Positions 63,763 through 64,000 of a DNA stretch of 64,000 bases are shown in pieces. The notes under the pieces were generated by a model. It was not told where the DNA came from. It saw only the letters and a program-made list of their open reading frames with translations, and made no database searches. This DNA is from a virus: positions 1-64,000 of IMG/VR virus record IMGVR_UViG_3300044949_002468, one strand, 5' to 3'. Each line of letters begins with the position of its first letter. Positions within the stretch are counted from its first letter, which is position 1. A program made the position numbers and the translations under genes.

Positions 63763-64000
63763 GAGATCAGCTTCAACACCTCCCGCACCACCCGCGCCGG
63801 TTCCAAAGTTCCCAGCGCCTCGCACTTGCCGGTGATCGAACACGGCCCATCCGGCGGATACGCACCGCCGCGCCCGTGCCAGTAGCACGGCGCACAACTC
63901 AATGCCCCCTGCAACGCACGGACGGTCGGCGCATACGCCGTGCGCGCCTGCCACGGAAACGATCCGTAAAGAGCCACGGTCGGCAGCCGGAGCGCCCCCG
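63759..64000 (-). CDS. GT9-type glycosyltransferase, C-terminal part only
   Basis: The frame is open to the right edge, so this is the end of a longer gene (about 80 residues visible). ALRLPTVALYGSFPWQARTA is the classic GT9 (heptosyltransferase) C-terminal P-T-V-x-[LIF]-[YF]-G motif, and the C-x-x-C-near-W, then GPCSITGKCEALG pattern and final EPARVVREVLK helix fit the sugar-nucleotide domain end. GT9 enzymes transfer heptose or related sugars to lipopolysaccharide or glycans. With FkbM and DUF5672-type genes it forms a glycan cassette. Confidence 0.82.
   Translation of the reverse strand, partial: GALRLPTVALYGSFPWQARTAYAPTVRALQGALSCAPCYWHGRGGAYPPDGPCSITGKCEALGTLEPARVVREVLKLIS

Overview
The window reads as most of the genome of a temperate, long-tailed phage (siphovirus type) or its prophage form. 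It has a complete virion gene set (portal, protease/scaffold, major capsid protein, tail tube candidates, a 1151-residue tape measure, many tail-tip proteins), a lysis cassette, primase and helicase, terminase, a tyrosine integrase and a small regulatory switch. No contractile sheath was recognised, so a non-contractile tail is inferred. The DNA is GC-rich by eye. The host cannot be fixed from the sequence; some Verrucomicrobiota-like flavour is only an impression. No rRNA, functional tRNA, transposase or CRISPR array was seen.

Layout. (A) 1-2.6 kb: two plus-strand genes of unknown role, one extremely Ala/Arg-rich and built on GCGC-rich DNA, separated by long, hairpin-rich non-coding stretches with strong terminators and matching palindromes. 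(B) 2.6-18.6 kb: a plus-strand run of more than 40 mostly tiny genes, commonly joined by 4-bp ATGA/GTGA overlaps. Recognisable members are RadC, a Ycf35-like protein, a DUF2997-like protein, a Ycf46-like AAA+ ATPase, a LuxR-type HTH protein, a candidate histone-fold protein, a minimal ATP-dependent ligase and a short DnaN-like clamp. Two minus-strand genes sit as islands inside it. (C) 27.0-18.7 kb, minus strand: an operon that opens with a basic peptide and a membrane protein, runs through a paralogous pair, a degenerate HNH/AP2-like protein, DnaG-type primase and D5-type helicase, and ends after a repeat-rich gap with the small and large terminase subunits. (D) 27.0-29.1 kb: lysogeny module with a candidate attP, integrase, an overlapping HTH/excisionase-like gene and a divergent pair of paralogous small DNA-binding-type proteins around an inverted repeat. 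(E) 64-29.1 kb, minus strand: sugar- and methyl-transfer genes at the right edge, then connector, portal, modular internal virion proteins, protease/scaffold, decoration protein, capsid, connectors, a phosphoesterase, tail tube, tape measure, tail-tip and fibre proteins, and finally holin, small lipoprotein and CHAP-type lysin.

How it works together. The primase and helicase would start replication, the short clamp and ligase would serve host DNA polymerase (none is encoded here), and the lysogeny module would decide between integration and the late programme. The terminase lies about 38 kb from the portal, which is unusual for a lambda-like packaging module. The most striking cargo is the Ycf35/DUF2997/Ycf46 set, otherwise best known from cyanobacteria and red-algal plastids. 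Many start codons here were moved from the longest possible one to the one that makes the translational overlap or follows a ribosome binding site; several genes shorter than 60 codons were found by reading the gaps.
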